Source of the DNA: JAXMCI01 sp046349435
Lineage (GTDB): Bacteria > Pseudomonadota > Alphaproteobacteria > Dongiales > Dongiaceae
Reading direction: 5' to 3'
Length of the DNA stretch: 64,000 nucleotides
Assembly: GCA_046349435.1 (NCBI GenBank)
Contig: JAXMCI010000022.1
Span: 55,711-119,710 of the forward strand
Part shown: positions 46,081 to 57,269 of the stretch, one piece after another
Layout: each line of letters starts with the position of its first letter
How positions within the stretch are numbered: position 1 is the first letter of the stretch
Position numbers and translations under genes: made by a program
The notes under the pieces: generated by a model
What the model was told of the DNA's origin: nothing
The model's database searches: none
Seen by the model: only the letters and a program-made list of their open reading frames with translations

Positions 46081-47688
46081 CTACTCCGGCCCGGCCGCCA
46101 GGATCTCCCTGGCCATCTCGCGCAGCCTGGCGCGCTGCACCTTCGTGCCATTGGCGCTCGCCGCCGTCGGGAAGGCGTCGAGCGCGACGCAGCGCACCGG
46201 CACCTTGTACCGTGCCAGCCCCGCCGCGCAGAAGCGGCGGAGCGCCGCCTCGTCGAAGCCGGCGCCCGGCTGCAGCGTGACGAAGGCGACCGCCGCCGGC
46301 CCGCGCTCGCCGAGGACGCCCACCACCTGGCAGCCGCCGATCCCGGCGAACCCCTGGATCCGCGCCTCGATCTCGGACGGCGCCACGAGGTAGCCGCCCA
46401 GCCGCAGCACGTCGCCCATCCGCGCCTCGAGGACGAAGCTGCCGTCGCCGGCCAGGCGGCCGGCATCGCCGGTGCGCATCCAGCCGTCCTCGGTCAGCGC
46501 GGCCGCCGTCGCCGCGGCGTCGCCGAAATAGCCAGCCATCAGGCTCGGCCCGGTCAGCTCGATCTCGCCGCTCTCCCCGGCCGCCAGCAGGCGGCCGCTC
46601 TCCGGGTCGCGGATGCGCACGGCGTAGTCGGCGCCGACCGGGAATCCGCCGGGCCGGGCGCGCTGCGCCAGCGCCGCCGCCGGGCGCTGCCGGGCGAACA
46701 GGGCCTGCGCCTCGCTCATGCCGTAGAGGCCGCTGAGGCTGAGGCCGCGCCCGGCCGCCTCGGCCGCGATCTCCTCCAGCATCGGGTTGAAGGCGGCGTA
46801 GAAGCAGGCGCCCAGCGACGGGAACGGCCGCTCGGCGGAGCGCACGGCGAGCAGCCTGGCGAACATCTCGTCGGTGCCGTTGAAGCCGGTGACCCGGTGG
46901 CGCTCGATCAGCGCCGCGGCCTCCTCGGCGGCGAAGCTCGGCGGCATCACCGTGACGGCGCCGCCGGCCAAGGCCGCCATGGCCTGGCAGAAGCCGAAGA
47001 CGCCGCAGAGGGGCAGGGCCTGCAGCAGCACGCTGCCGGGCGCGTCGTAGCCGAAGTCGCGCGCCACGGCCTCGGCGTGGCGGATGACGCTGTAGTGATC
47101 GTGCAGCACGAACTTCGGCGCCTTGGTGGTGCCCGAGGTCGTGAAGATGATGCTGCCGACCGGGCCGCCGCCGTGATCGCCGCCATAGGCCGGACGATCG
47201 CGCAGCGACCGGTAGGGGACGACCGGCTTGCCCCGCAGCCGCTCGCCGGCCGGCGCGCCGCCGCCACAGGCGATGAGCGCCTCGACCCCGGCGAGCGCTG
47301 CGCCGTCCACCTCGTCGAGGATGCCGGGGAAGTCGACATGCCGGAAATCCGGCCACAGGGCCAGCAGCCGGGCGCCCGAGCGCGCGAGGATGTCGGTCAG
47401 CTCGGCGCTGCGGAACCGGGTGTTGATCGCGACGGCGACGGCGCCGAGCCGCGCGCAGGCGAGATGGAGCGCCAGCCAGGCCGGCGCGTTGGGCAGCCAC
47501 AGCCCGACACGGTCGCCGGGGCGGATGCCGAGATCGGCCAGGCCCTGCGCCACGCGCCGGCTCTCGTCGAGCAGGGCGGCCAGGCCGATCGGCCGGTCGT
47601 CGCAGATCAGTGCGGCGGCTTGCGGACGCTCGGCCGCCCGCCGCTCCAGGAAGCGGCCGAGGCTCTCCGAGGCCCGCGGCTGCGGCAG
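46081..47688 (-). CDS. AMP-binding acyl-CoA synthetase/ligase family protein
   Basis: This roughly 535-residue adenylate-forming enzyme has the P-loop text IIFTTSGTTKAPKFVLHD, GLYGMSEAQALFARQ, the hinge TGDAGRLAGDGSFVLEARMGDVLRLGGYLVAPSEIEARI and the C-terminal catalytic lysine region TKVQRARLREM. The substrate class is unclear (fatty or aromatic acids). No ATG, GTG or TTG lies in frame near the expected N-terminus (SLGRFLERRAAERPQ); a CTG at 47688, 7 bases after the trpE stop, is the best candidate. Otherwise an indel near the start is possible. Confidence 0.82.
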   Translation of the reverse strand: MPQPRASESLGRFLERRAAERPQAAALICDDRPIGLAALLDESRRVAQGLADLGIRPGDRVGLWLPNAPAWLALHLACARLGAVAVAINTRFRSAELTDILARSGARLLALWPDFRHVDFPGILDEVDGAALAGVEALIACGGGAPAGERLRGKPVVPYRSLRDRPAYGGDHGGGPVGSIIFTTSGTTKAPKFVLHDHYSVIRHAEAVARDFGYDAPGSVLLQALPLCGVFGFCQAMAALAGGAVTVMPPSFAAEEAAALIERHRVTGFNGTDEMFARLLAVRSAERPFPSLGACFYAAFNPMLEEIAAEAAGRGLSLSGLYGMSEAQALFARQRPAAALAQRARPGGFPVGADYAVRIRDPESGRLLAAGESGEIELTGPSLMAGYFGDAAATAAALTEDGWMRTGDAGRLAGDGSFVLEARMGDVLRLGGYLVAPSEIEARIQGFAGIGGCQVVGVLGERGPAAVAFVTLQPGAGFDEAALRRFCAAGLARYKVPVRCVALDAFPTAASANGTKVQRARLREMAREILAAGPE

Positions 47689-47695
47689 GGCCGCC

Positions 47696-49207
47696 CTACC
47701 GCTGGCCCGTGGCGGCGAAGCGCACCGCTTCCTCGGCGGCGCGCAGCAGGGCGCGGGCCTTGTTGCAGCTCTCCTGGAACTCCGCCTCGGGGTCGCTGTC
47801 GGCGACGATGCCGCCGCCGGCCTGGACGTACATGGTGCCGTCCTTGACCACGGCGGTGCGCAGCGCGATGCAGCTGTCCATGGCGCCGCCGGCGGCGACG
47901 TAGCCGATCGCCCCCGCATAGACGCCGCGGCGCTCCGGCTCGAGCTCGTCGATGATCTCCATCGCCCGGACCTTGGGCGCGCCGGAGACGGTGCCGGCCG
48001 GGAAGCCGGCGATCAGCGCGTCCATCGCGTCGTAGGCCGGGTCGATCTCGCCCTCGACGTTGGAGACGATGTGCATGACGTGCGAGTAGTGCTCGATCTG
48101 CATCTGCTCGGTGACCCGCACGGTGCCCATGCGCGCCACCCGGCCGACGTCGTTGCGGCCGAGATCGAGCAGCATCAGGTGCTCGGCCAGCTCCTTGGGG
48201 TCGGCGAGCAGCTCGGCGGCCAGCGCCTTGTCCTCCTCCGGCGTGCGGCCGCGCGGCCGGGTGCCGGCGATCGGCCGGATCGTCACCTTGCCGTCGCGCA
48301 GCCGGACCAGGATCTCCGGGCTCGAGCCGACCACCGCGAAGCCGCCGAAATCGAGGAAGAACAGGAAGGGCGAGGGGTTGAGACGGCGCAGCGCGCGGTA
48401 GAGCGCGAAGGGCGGCAGCGGGAAGGGCAGGGCGAAGCGCTGGGACAGCACGACCTGGAAGATGTCGCCCGCCAGGATGTAGCGCTTGGCGCGCTCCACC
48501 ATGGCGTGGAACTCGTCGGGCGCGACGTTGGAGCGCGCTTCGGGTACCGCCGCCGGGGCCTCGACGGCGCTGCCGGGGCGCGGCAGAGGCCGGCCGAAAT
48601 CCGCGACCACGGCGGCCAGCCGGGCGGCGGCGACGTCGTAGGCGGCGCGCGCCGACAGCTCCGGGTCGGGCCAGGCCGGCGAGACGACGGTGACGCGATC
48701 CTCGATGTTGTCGAAGATCGCCATGACGGTGGGCCGCAGGAAGATGCCGTCCGGCAGGCCCAGCCCGGGCGGCCGGTCGGTCGGCAGCCGCTCCATCAGC
48801 CGCACCATGTCGTAGCCGAGATAGCCGAACAGGCCGGCCGCCATCGGCGGCAGGCCGGGCGGCAGCTCGATCTCCGATTCGGCGATCAGCGCGCGCAGCG
48901 CCGCGATCGCCTCGCCGGGGCAGGGCTCGAAGGCGTCGGGCCGGGTCTCCGCCTGGCGGTTGACCTCGGCCTTGCCGCCGCTGCAGCGCCAGATCAGGTC
49001 GGGACGCAGGCCGATCAGCGAGTAGCGGCCGCGCACCGCGCCGCCCTGCACCGACTCGAGCAGGAAACTGTTCGGCCGCCCCTGGCTCAGCTTCATCATC
49101 GCCGAGACCGGGGTGTCGAGGTCGGCGATCAGCCGGGTCCACAGAACCGTCGGCCGGCCGGCCTCGTAGGCCTTCGCGAAGCTGGCGAAGTCGGGCTCGG
49201 GCGTCAT
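47696..49207 (-). CDS. trpE: Anthranilate synthase component I
   Basis: This 503-residue enzyme makes anthranilate from chorismate. It has the tryptophan feedback-inhibition element in FLLESVQGG (about residue 48), and the catalytic part with PIAGTRPRGRTPEEDKAL, LMLLDLGRNDVGRVA, SHVMHIVSNVEGEI and FPAGTVSGAPKVRAMEIIDELE. It starts 13 bases after ppiD on the same strand, the usual alphaproteobacterial order. Confidence 0.97.
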   Translation of the reverse strand: MTPEPDFASFAKAYEAGRPTVLWTRLIADLDTPVSAMMKLSQGRPNSFLLESVQGGAVRGRYSLIGLRPDLIWRCSGGKAEVNRQAETRPDAFEPCPGEAIAALRALIAESEIELPPGLPPMAAGLFGYLGYDMVRLMERLPTDRPPGLGLPDGIFLRPTVMAIFDNIEDRVTVVSPAWPDPELSARAAYDVAAARLAAVVADFGRPLPRPGSAVEAPAAVPEARSNVAPDEFHAMVERAKRYILAGDIFQVVLSQRFALPFPLPPFALYRALRRLNPSPFLFFLDFGGFAVVGSSPEILVRLRDGKVTIRPIAGTRPRGRTPEEDKALAAELLADPKELAEHLMLLDLGRNDVGRVARMGTVRVTEQMQIEHYSHVMHIVSNVEGEIDPAYDAMDALIAGFPAGTVSGAPKVRAMEIIDELEPERRGVYAGAIGYVAAGGAMDSCIALRTAVVKDGTMYVQAGGGIVADSDPEAEFQESCNKARALLRAAEEAVRFAATGQR

Positions 49208-49220
49208 CGCCGGCGCTGGG

Positions 49221-51092
49221 CTAGAACAGCGCCTCGATGGCGCGGTTGTCGGTGGTGACCGGGATCTGCTCGCGCAGCGCGGAGCTGAACTCGACCAGCA
49301 GGTCGTTGGCCAGCTTCTCGCGCAGGTCGGCGCGCAGCCGGTCGACCTGGGCCTGGTCGGCGGCGGGATTGGCCGGGTCGATGCGGTCGAGGCGGGCCAG
49401 CACCTGGCCGGCGCCCGAGGCCGAGGCCACGCCCTGGCCGACCTTGACGCCGAACAGCTTGGCCGCCGCCTCGGGCGACAGGTCGGCGGCGGGGTCGCCG
49501 GCGTCGCGGGTGAAGGGCTGGGTGGTCTTGACCGGCACCTGCAGCTCCGCGGCGATCTTGGCGAGGTCCTCGCCGCCGTTCAGGCGCTCCAGCAGCTTCT
49601 TCGCCTTCTCGGCGGCCAGCTTCTCGCGCTGCGCCTGCTGCCAGTCGGCGATCACCCGGTCCCTGATCTTGTCGAGCGGCCGGACCGCCTCGGGGGTGAC
49701 GCCGTCGACCTTGACGATCGCGTAGCTGCCCTCGCCGATGTCGATCAGGTCGGTGGTCTGGCCCTCGGTCGTGTTGAAGATCGCCGGCACGATCTGCTGG
49801 TTGCCGGTGACGCCGGGGATGACGGCGTCGTCCGGTCCCTTGCCGTTGGCGTCGATCGCCGCGATCTTCTCCACCTTGAGCTTCAGCTTGGCCGCCGCCT
49901 GGTCGAGCGGCGCGCCGCCGGCCAGCGCGTCCTCCAGCTGCTTGCTCAGGCTGTCGAGCGCGTCGATCGCCTTGCGCCGCGCCAGCTCGCCCTTGATCCG
50001 ATCGTGCACCTCGGCCAGCGTCGCCTTGTGCCCGGGCTCGATCGCCAGCACATGGACGATGTGCCAGCCGAAGCCGGTCTTCACCGGGGCGGTGACGCCG
50101 TTGGCGCCGGCGGCGAAGCTCGGCTCCGCCAGCACCCCCAGCACCTCGCTCTTGGCCAGCGATCCGAGGTCGGCCGGCGGCTTGCCGGTGACCTGCTGCG
50201 CGACGTCGGCGAAGCTCGCGCCGCCCTTCAGCTGGTCGGCCGCCGCCTTGGCGGAGGCCTCGTCCTTGAAGATGATCTGCTCGAGATGGCGGCGCTCCGG
50301 CACGTCGTACTCGGCGGCGTGGGCCTTGTACTCCTCCGCGATCTCGTCCTCGCTGACGCCGATCTCGCCGGCGATGTCCTCGGGCCGCAGCGTCACCAGG
50401 GTCACGGCGCGGTACTCCGGCGCCTGGTAGCGCGAGGCGTTCTCCTTGTGGAAGGCCTCGAGCGCCTTGTCGTCGGGCTGGCCGACGTCGGTGATGCTGG
50501 AATCGGCGATGAAGACCGTGGAGGCCACGCGCTTCTCGGCGCGGTAGCCGTAGATCAGGTTGACCAGCTGGTCGGGCACCCTGACGCCGCCGGCGATCGC
50601 CGTGAAGAGCTCGTTGCGGGCGATGTCCTTGCGCACCGTGTCGAGGAACATCGCCTCGTTGAGGTGCGACTGGTCGAGATACATCGACAGGCGGGCCCGG
50701 TCGAGCTGGCCCAGCCCGTTGTTGAAGGCGGCGACGACGCGCTGCTGCACCACGCTGTCCGGCACCGACAGGTGCAGGCGCTGCGCCTCGACGTCGAACA
50801 GCGTGCTGTTGACCATGTTGGCCAGCACCTGCCGCGGCAGGCCGATCTGCTTGGCCATCTCGCTGTCCAGCTTGCCCTGGAACATCGGCTGCAGCCGGTC
50901 GACCTGGATCCGCAGCTGCCGCGAGAACTCGGGCTCGGTGATCCGCTCGGGACCGACATTGGCAATCACCGTGTCGCCGCTGCGCAGGTGGAACACGTCG
51001 CTGACGCCCCAGACGCCGAAGGTGGCGATCAGGACGAGGAAGAGGACCTTGATGATCCAGGACGAGGCCTTGCTGCGCAGCGCGGTCAACAT
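49221..51092 (-). CDS. ppiD: PpiD-like periplasmic peptidyl-prolyl isomerase (SurA_N/parvulin)
   Basis: This 623-residue folding factor has one N-terminal membrane anchor (about residues 10-30), a SurA_N-type chaperone domain (about 35-200) and a parvulin domain (about 265-370: RRHLEQIIFKDEASAKAAADQLKGGASFADVAQQ, TGFGWHIVHV). It helps fold outer-membrane proteins in the periplasm. ATG 51092 gives the expected LRSKASSWIIKVLFLVLIA anchor; the longer frame runs into the divergent tpiA promoter region. Confidence 0.92.
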   Translation of the reverse strand: MLTALRSKASSWIIKVLFLVLIATFGVWGVSDVFHLRSGDTVIANVGPERITEPEFSRQLRIQVDRLQPMFQGKLDSEMAKQIGLPRQVLANMVNSTLFDVEAQRLHLSVPDSVVQQRVVAAFNNGLGQLDRARLSMYLDQSHLNEAMFLDTVRKDIARNELFTAIAGGVRVPDQLVNLIYGYRAEKRVASTVFIADSSITDVGQPDDKALEAFHKENASRYQAPEYRAVTLVTLRPEDIAGEIGVSEDEIAEEYKAHAAEYDVPERRHLEQIIFKDEASAKAAADQLKGGASFADVAQQVTGKPPADLGSLAKSEVLGVLAEPSFAAGANGVTAPVKTGFGWHIVHVLAIEPGHKATLAEVHDRIKGELARRKAIDALDSLSKQLEDALAGGAPLDQAAAKLKLKVEKIAAIDANGKGPDDAVIPGVTGNQQIVPAIFNTTEGQTTDLIDIGEGSYAIVKVDGVTPEAVRPLDKIRDRVIADWQQAQREKLAAEKAKKLLERLNGGEDLAKIAAELQVPVKTTQPFTRDAGDPAADLSPEAAAKLFGVKVGQGVASASGAGQVLARLDRIDPANPAADQAQVDRLRADLREKLANDLLVEFSSALREQIPVTTDNRAIEALF

Positions 51093-51273
51093 GGGGCGGA
51101 TCTTCGCGACTGGTAAGAATTGACGGACGCCGCCAGCCTTGCCTGCGGCCGGCCCGGAGCGGCCGGCATCATAGGGAGGGGTCGGGGGCCCAGCAACAGG
51201 GAAAGCCCGGCAGTTCCAAGCCACTGCGCCGCGTGCTATCAGCCGGCGGGTGAGCCGAGGGAGAGCTGAAGCC

Positions 51274-52050
51274 ATGGCAGGCACGTCGTCGTCGCGGCCG
51301 CGTCCGCTGGTCGCCGGGAACTGGAAGATGAACGGCCGGCGCGCCGACGGGCTGGCGCTCGCCCGCGCCCTGGTCGAGCGCGCCAGCCATGCGCAGCCGG
51401 CGGCCGAGCTGCTGGTCTGCCCGCCCTTCACCCTGCTCAGCCTGGTCGGCGAGGTGGTCGCCGAGAGCCCGGTCGCGCTCGGCGGGCAGGACTGCCACCC
51501 GCGGCCGGCGGGCGCCTTCACCGGCGACGTCGCCGCCCCGATGCTGGCCGATCTCGGCTGCAGCTACGTCATCGTCGGCCATTCCGAGCGCCGCGCCGGC
51601 CACGGCGAGAGCGACGCGCTGGTGCGCAGCAAGGCGGTGGCGGCGGTCGCCGCCGGGCTGGTGCCGATCGTCTGCCTGGGCGAGACGGAGGCCGAGCGCG
51701 ACGCCGGCCAGGCGCTGGCGGTGGTCGAGCGGCAGCTCGCCGGCTCGCTGCCGCCCGGCATCGAGGCGGCCAATCTGGTGGTCGCCTACGAGCCGGTCTG
51801 GGCGATCGGCACCGGCCGTACGCCGACCGCCGCCGACATCGCCGCGGTGCATGCCCATCTCCGCAGCCGGCTGGCCGCCCAGGTCGCCGAGCCCGGCGGG
51901 GTGCGGCTGCTCTATGGCGGCTCGGTCAAGGCCGACAATGCGCGCGAGATCCTGGCCCTCCCCGAGGTCGACGGGGCGCTGGTCGGCGGCGCCAGCCTGA
52001 AGCCCGAGGAGTTCTGGGCGATCGCCACGGCGGTACCCGCCGCCGGCTGA
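51274..52050 (+). CDS. tpiA: Triosephosphate isomerase
   Basis: This 258-residue TIM-barrel enzyme has the N-terminal LVAGNWKMNG, catalytic His in IVGHSERR, catalytic Glu in VVAYEPVWAIGTGRTPT, and the phosphate-binding YGGSVKADNA. ATG 51274 follows GAGGGAGAG. It is transcribed divergently from ppiD; no clear promoter stands out in the 181-base gap. Confidence 0.97.
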   Translation: MAGTSSSRPRPLVAGNWKMNGRRADGLALARALVERASHAQPAAELLVCPPFTLLSLVGEVVAESPVALGGQDCHPRPAGAFTGDVAAPMLADLGCSYVIVGHSERRAGHGESDALVRSKAVAAVAAGLVPIVCLGETEAERDAGQALAVVERQLAGSLPPGIEAANLVVAYEPVWAIGTGRTPTAADIAAVHAHLRSRLAAQVAEPGGVRLLYGGSVKADNAREILALPEVDGALVGGASLKPEEFWAIATAVPAAG

Positions 52051-52188
52051 GGCAGCCGGCGGCCCGGGCCCGCGCCCGAACTCCGGGCTGGCGCGGCGGC
52101 GCCGGAGGCATTACATATCCGCCGCCCGGCGGGCGGCCTTGCCCGGTCCGGAAGCATTTGCCGTGCCGCGGCGGCCCGGGAAGGACGC

Positions 52189-52692
52189 ATGGTTCAGCAG
52201 CTTCTCCTCGTCATCCACCTCATGCTGGCGGTCACCCTGGTCGCCGTCATCCTGCTGCAGAAGAGCGAGGGCGGCGGCCTCGGGGTCGGGGGCGGCGGCG
52301 GCGGTGGCGGCATGGGCGGGCTGATGACCGGCCGCAGCGCGGCCAACCTGCTGACCCGGACGACGGCGATCCTGGCCGCGGGCTTCCTCGCCACCAGCCT
52401 GATCCTGGCGGTGATCGCGGCGCACCGCACGGCGCCGCGGTCGCTGCTCGACAACCCGCTGCCGGCCGGACAGGTGCCGGTCTCGGCGCCGGCCCAGCCC
52501 GGACAGCCCGCCACCCCGCCCGCGGGCCAGGTGCCGACGGGGCAGGTGCCGACGGGCCAGGTGCCGACGGGCCAGGGGCAGGCGCCCGCCGCCGGCGCGC
52601 AGCCCGCGGCCCCCGCCACGGGCACCCAGCCGGCCGCTCCGGCCGGCGGCGCCACGGCGCCGGCGCAGCCGCAGGTCCCGGTCGGGCAGTAG
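52189..52692 (+). CDS. secG: Protein translocase subunit SecG
   Basis: This 167-residue inner-membrane protein has two membrane spans (about residues 3-23 and 58-78) flanking a glycine run, the standard SecG core MVQQLLLVIHLMLAVTLVAVILLQKSEGGGLG. After the second span comes a roughly 85-residue Pro/Gly/Gln/Ala-rich tail, longer than in E. coli, built partly from a 15-bp tandem repeat (QVPTG three times). It lies between tpiA and pyrG. Confidence 0.93.
   Translation: MVQQLLLVIHLMLAVTLVAVILLQKSEGGGLGVGGGGGGGGMGGLMTGRSAANLLTRTTAILAAGFLATSLILAVIAAHRTAPRSLLDNPLPAGQVPVSAPAQPGQPATPPAGQVPTGQVPTGQVPTGQGQAPAAGAQPAAPATGTQPAAPAGGATAPAQPQVPVGQ
52528..52572. repeat. 15-bp tandem repeat (3 copies) in secG
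   Basis: Three copies of CAGGTGCCGACGGGC/G encode repeated QVPTG in the C-terminal tail of SecG. The unit length (five codons) equals that of arrays in the second imelysin gene and between lpxA and lpxI. Confidence 0.85.
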
Positions 52693-52827
52693 CCCCGGCC
52701 GAAGCTGCGGCGGCCCGGCTGCGCCGGGCCACTGCTCGCTTCCCGGTTGCGCCCGTCCGCGGGCCGGCGCGGCGGTCGCGATCCCGCGCTTGCGGACCTC
52801 GCGACTTTGCACCATTACTGTAGGTCC

Positions 52828-54456
<1,629 letters not shown>

Positions 54457-54512
54457 CCTGCTTGTCCCGCCCGGCGGCGTCCCCTAACTTGGCGACCCCG
54501 CGAGGTATCCCC

Positions 54513-55358
54513 ATGACCGCTCCCCACCACGTTTCCGTCGGCCGGCTCACCATCGGCAACGACCGCCCGCTGACGCTGATCGCCGGCCCCTGCGCGATGG
54601 AGTCGCGCGAGCATGCGCACGAGATGGCGCATGCGCTGGTCGAGCTCACCGACCGGCTCGGGCTCGGGCTGATCTACAAGAGCTCCTTCGACAAGGCGAA
54701 CCGCACCAGCGCCGGCTCCGAGCGCGGCCTCGGCATGGAGCGCGGCCTGCCGATCCTGGCCGAGCTGCGCGAGCGCTTCCGCTGCCCGGTGCTGACCGAC
54801 GTGCATGCCGCCGAGCAGTGCGCCCCGGTCGCCGAGGCGGTCGACGTGCTGCAGATCCCCGCCTTCCTCTGCCGCCAGACCGACCTGCTGCTCGCCGCCG
54901 CCGTCACGGGCCGCGCCATCAACATCAAGAAGGGCCAGTTCCTGGCGCCCTGGGACATGAAGCAGGTGGTCGCCAAGGTCACCCAGGCGGGCAACGACCG
55001 GGTGCTGGTGTGCGAGCGCGGCGTCAGCTTCGGCTACAACACCCTGGTCTCCGACATGCGCAGCCTGCCGATCCTGGCCGAGACCGGCTTCCCGGTGGTC
55101 TACGACGCCACCCACTCCGTGCAGCAGCCGGGCGGGCAGGGGACGCGCAGCGGCGGCCAGCGCGAGTTCGTGCCGGTGCTGGCCCGTGCCGCGGTCGCCA
55201 TCGGCGTCGCCGCGGTGTTCATGGAGACGCACCAGGATCCCGACCGGGCGCCGTCCGACGGGCCCAACATGGTGCATCTCAAGGCCCTGCCGGCGCTGCT
55301 GGGCACGCTGCTCGAGCTCGACCGGCTGGCCAAGGCCAACCCGATCGCGCTGCACTGA
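54513..55358 (+). CDS. kdsA: 3-deoxy-8-phosphooctulonate synthase (KDO 8-P synthase)
   Basis: This 281-residue enzyme makes KDO 8-phosphate for the LPS inner core. Landmarks are LIAGPCAMESREHAHEMAHAL, YKSSFDKANRTSAGSERG, QIPAFLCRQTDLLLAAAVTGRAINIKKGQFLAPWDM, YDATHSVQQPGG and METHQDPDRAPSDGPNM. It lies between pyrG and eno; eno starts 16 bases after its stop. Confidence 0.97.
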   Translation: MTAPHHVSVGRLTIGNDRPLTLIAGPCAMESREHAHEMAHALVELTDRLGLGLIYKSSFDKANRTSAGSERGLGMERGLPILAELRERFRCPVLTDVHAAEQCAPVAEAVDVLQIPAFLCRQTDLLLAAAVTGRAINIKKGQFLAPWDMKQVVAKVTQAGNDRVLVCERGVSFGYNTLVSDMRSLPILAETGFPVVYDATHSVQQPGGQGTRSGGQREFVPVLARAAVAIGVAAVFMETHQDPDRAPSDGPNMVHLKALPALLGTLLELDRLAKANPIALH

Positions 55359-55374
55359 GCACGGAGGAGGTCCG

Positions 55375-56667
<1,293 letters not shown>

Positions 56668-56766
56668 CAGAATTCCTCGCGATCGCCCCCCGGCGGCCGT
56701 GCCGCCGCCGGGCCGACAGCCGGTTTCTCGTTGACCCCTTGCGCGCCTTGTGATTCGCTGCGCGGC

Positions 56767-57102
56767 ATGGCGATGATTCACGAACTGCGCAAGCGAGCCC
56801 GGCTGATCGTGCCGCCGGTGCTGGGCGCCTGCCTGTCGGGATATTTCGTCTACCACGCCGTGCAGGGCGATCGCGGGCTGATGGCCTGGCTGATGCTGAA
56901 CCAGCAGATCCGCGAGGCCACGGCGACGCGCGACGAGGTGGCGGCCGAGCGCGCCGCCTGGGAGCGCCGGGTGGCGCTGCTGCGCTCGGGGAGCCTCGAT
57001 CCCGACATGCTCGACGAGCGGGCCCGCGCGGTGCTCAATCTCGGCCATCCCGACGAGCTGGTGATCGTTCCCGCCAAGCCGAAGGGCGGCGCCGCGCAGT
57101 AG
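56767..57102 (+). CDS. ftsB: FtsB/DivIC family septum formation protein
   Basis: This 111-residue bitopic protein has a membrane span (about residues 14-32), a coiled-coil periplasmic region (NQQIREATATRDEVAAERAAWERRVALL) and the FtsB-type tail LDPDMLDERARAVLNLGHPDELVIV. It helps assemble the FtsQ/FtsL divisome complex. The eno-ftsB-pdhA order is standard in alphaproteobacteria. ATG 56773 is an alternative start. An imperfect GC-rich hairpin lies in the eno-ftsB gap (about 56687-56712). Confidence 0.9.
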   Translation: MAMIHELRKRARLIVPPVLGACLSGYFVYHAVQGDRGLMAWLMLNQQIREATATRDEVAAERAAWERRVALLRSGSLDPDMLDERARAVLNLGHPDELVIVPAKPKGGAAQ

Positions 57103-57121
57103 CGCGAGCCCATATTAACTC

Positions 57122-57142
57122 AAATCCAGTTAATCTGGATTT
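57122..57142. promoter_or_regulatory. AT-rich perfect inverted repeat upstream of pdhA
   Basis: AAATCCAG (57122-57129) and CTGGATTT (57135-57142) form a perfect 8-bp inverted repeat with a 5-base centre. It sits in the only long AT-rich patch of this part of the window, 128 bases before pdhA. A regulator-binding site for the pyruvate dehydrogenase operon is likely, but which protein binds is unknown. A second, weaker hairpin (CCCGGT/ACCGGG) spans 57165-57185. Confidence 0.5.
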
Positions 57143-57269
57143 ATTCAACACTTCCATGGATTTACCCGGTATTGCCTAAACCGGGTCCGCGTACTAGGTT
57201 CCGGGGGTGCGACCGCGGGACCCGACCCGGCCGTTCGCGCGAACGGGACCCCTAGGGAGGGATCGGCCG

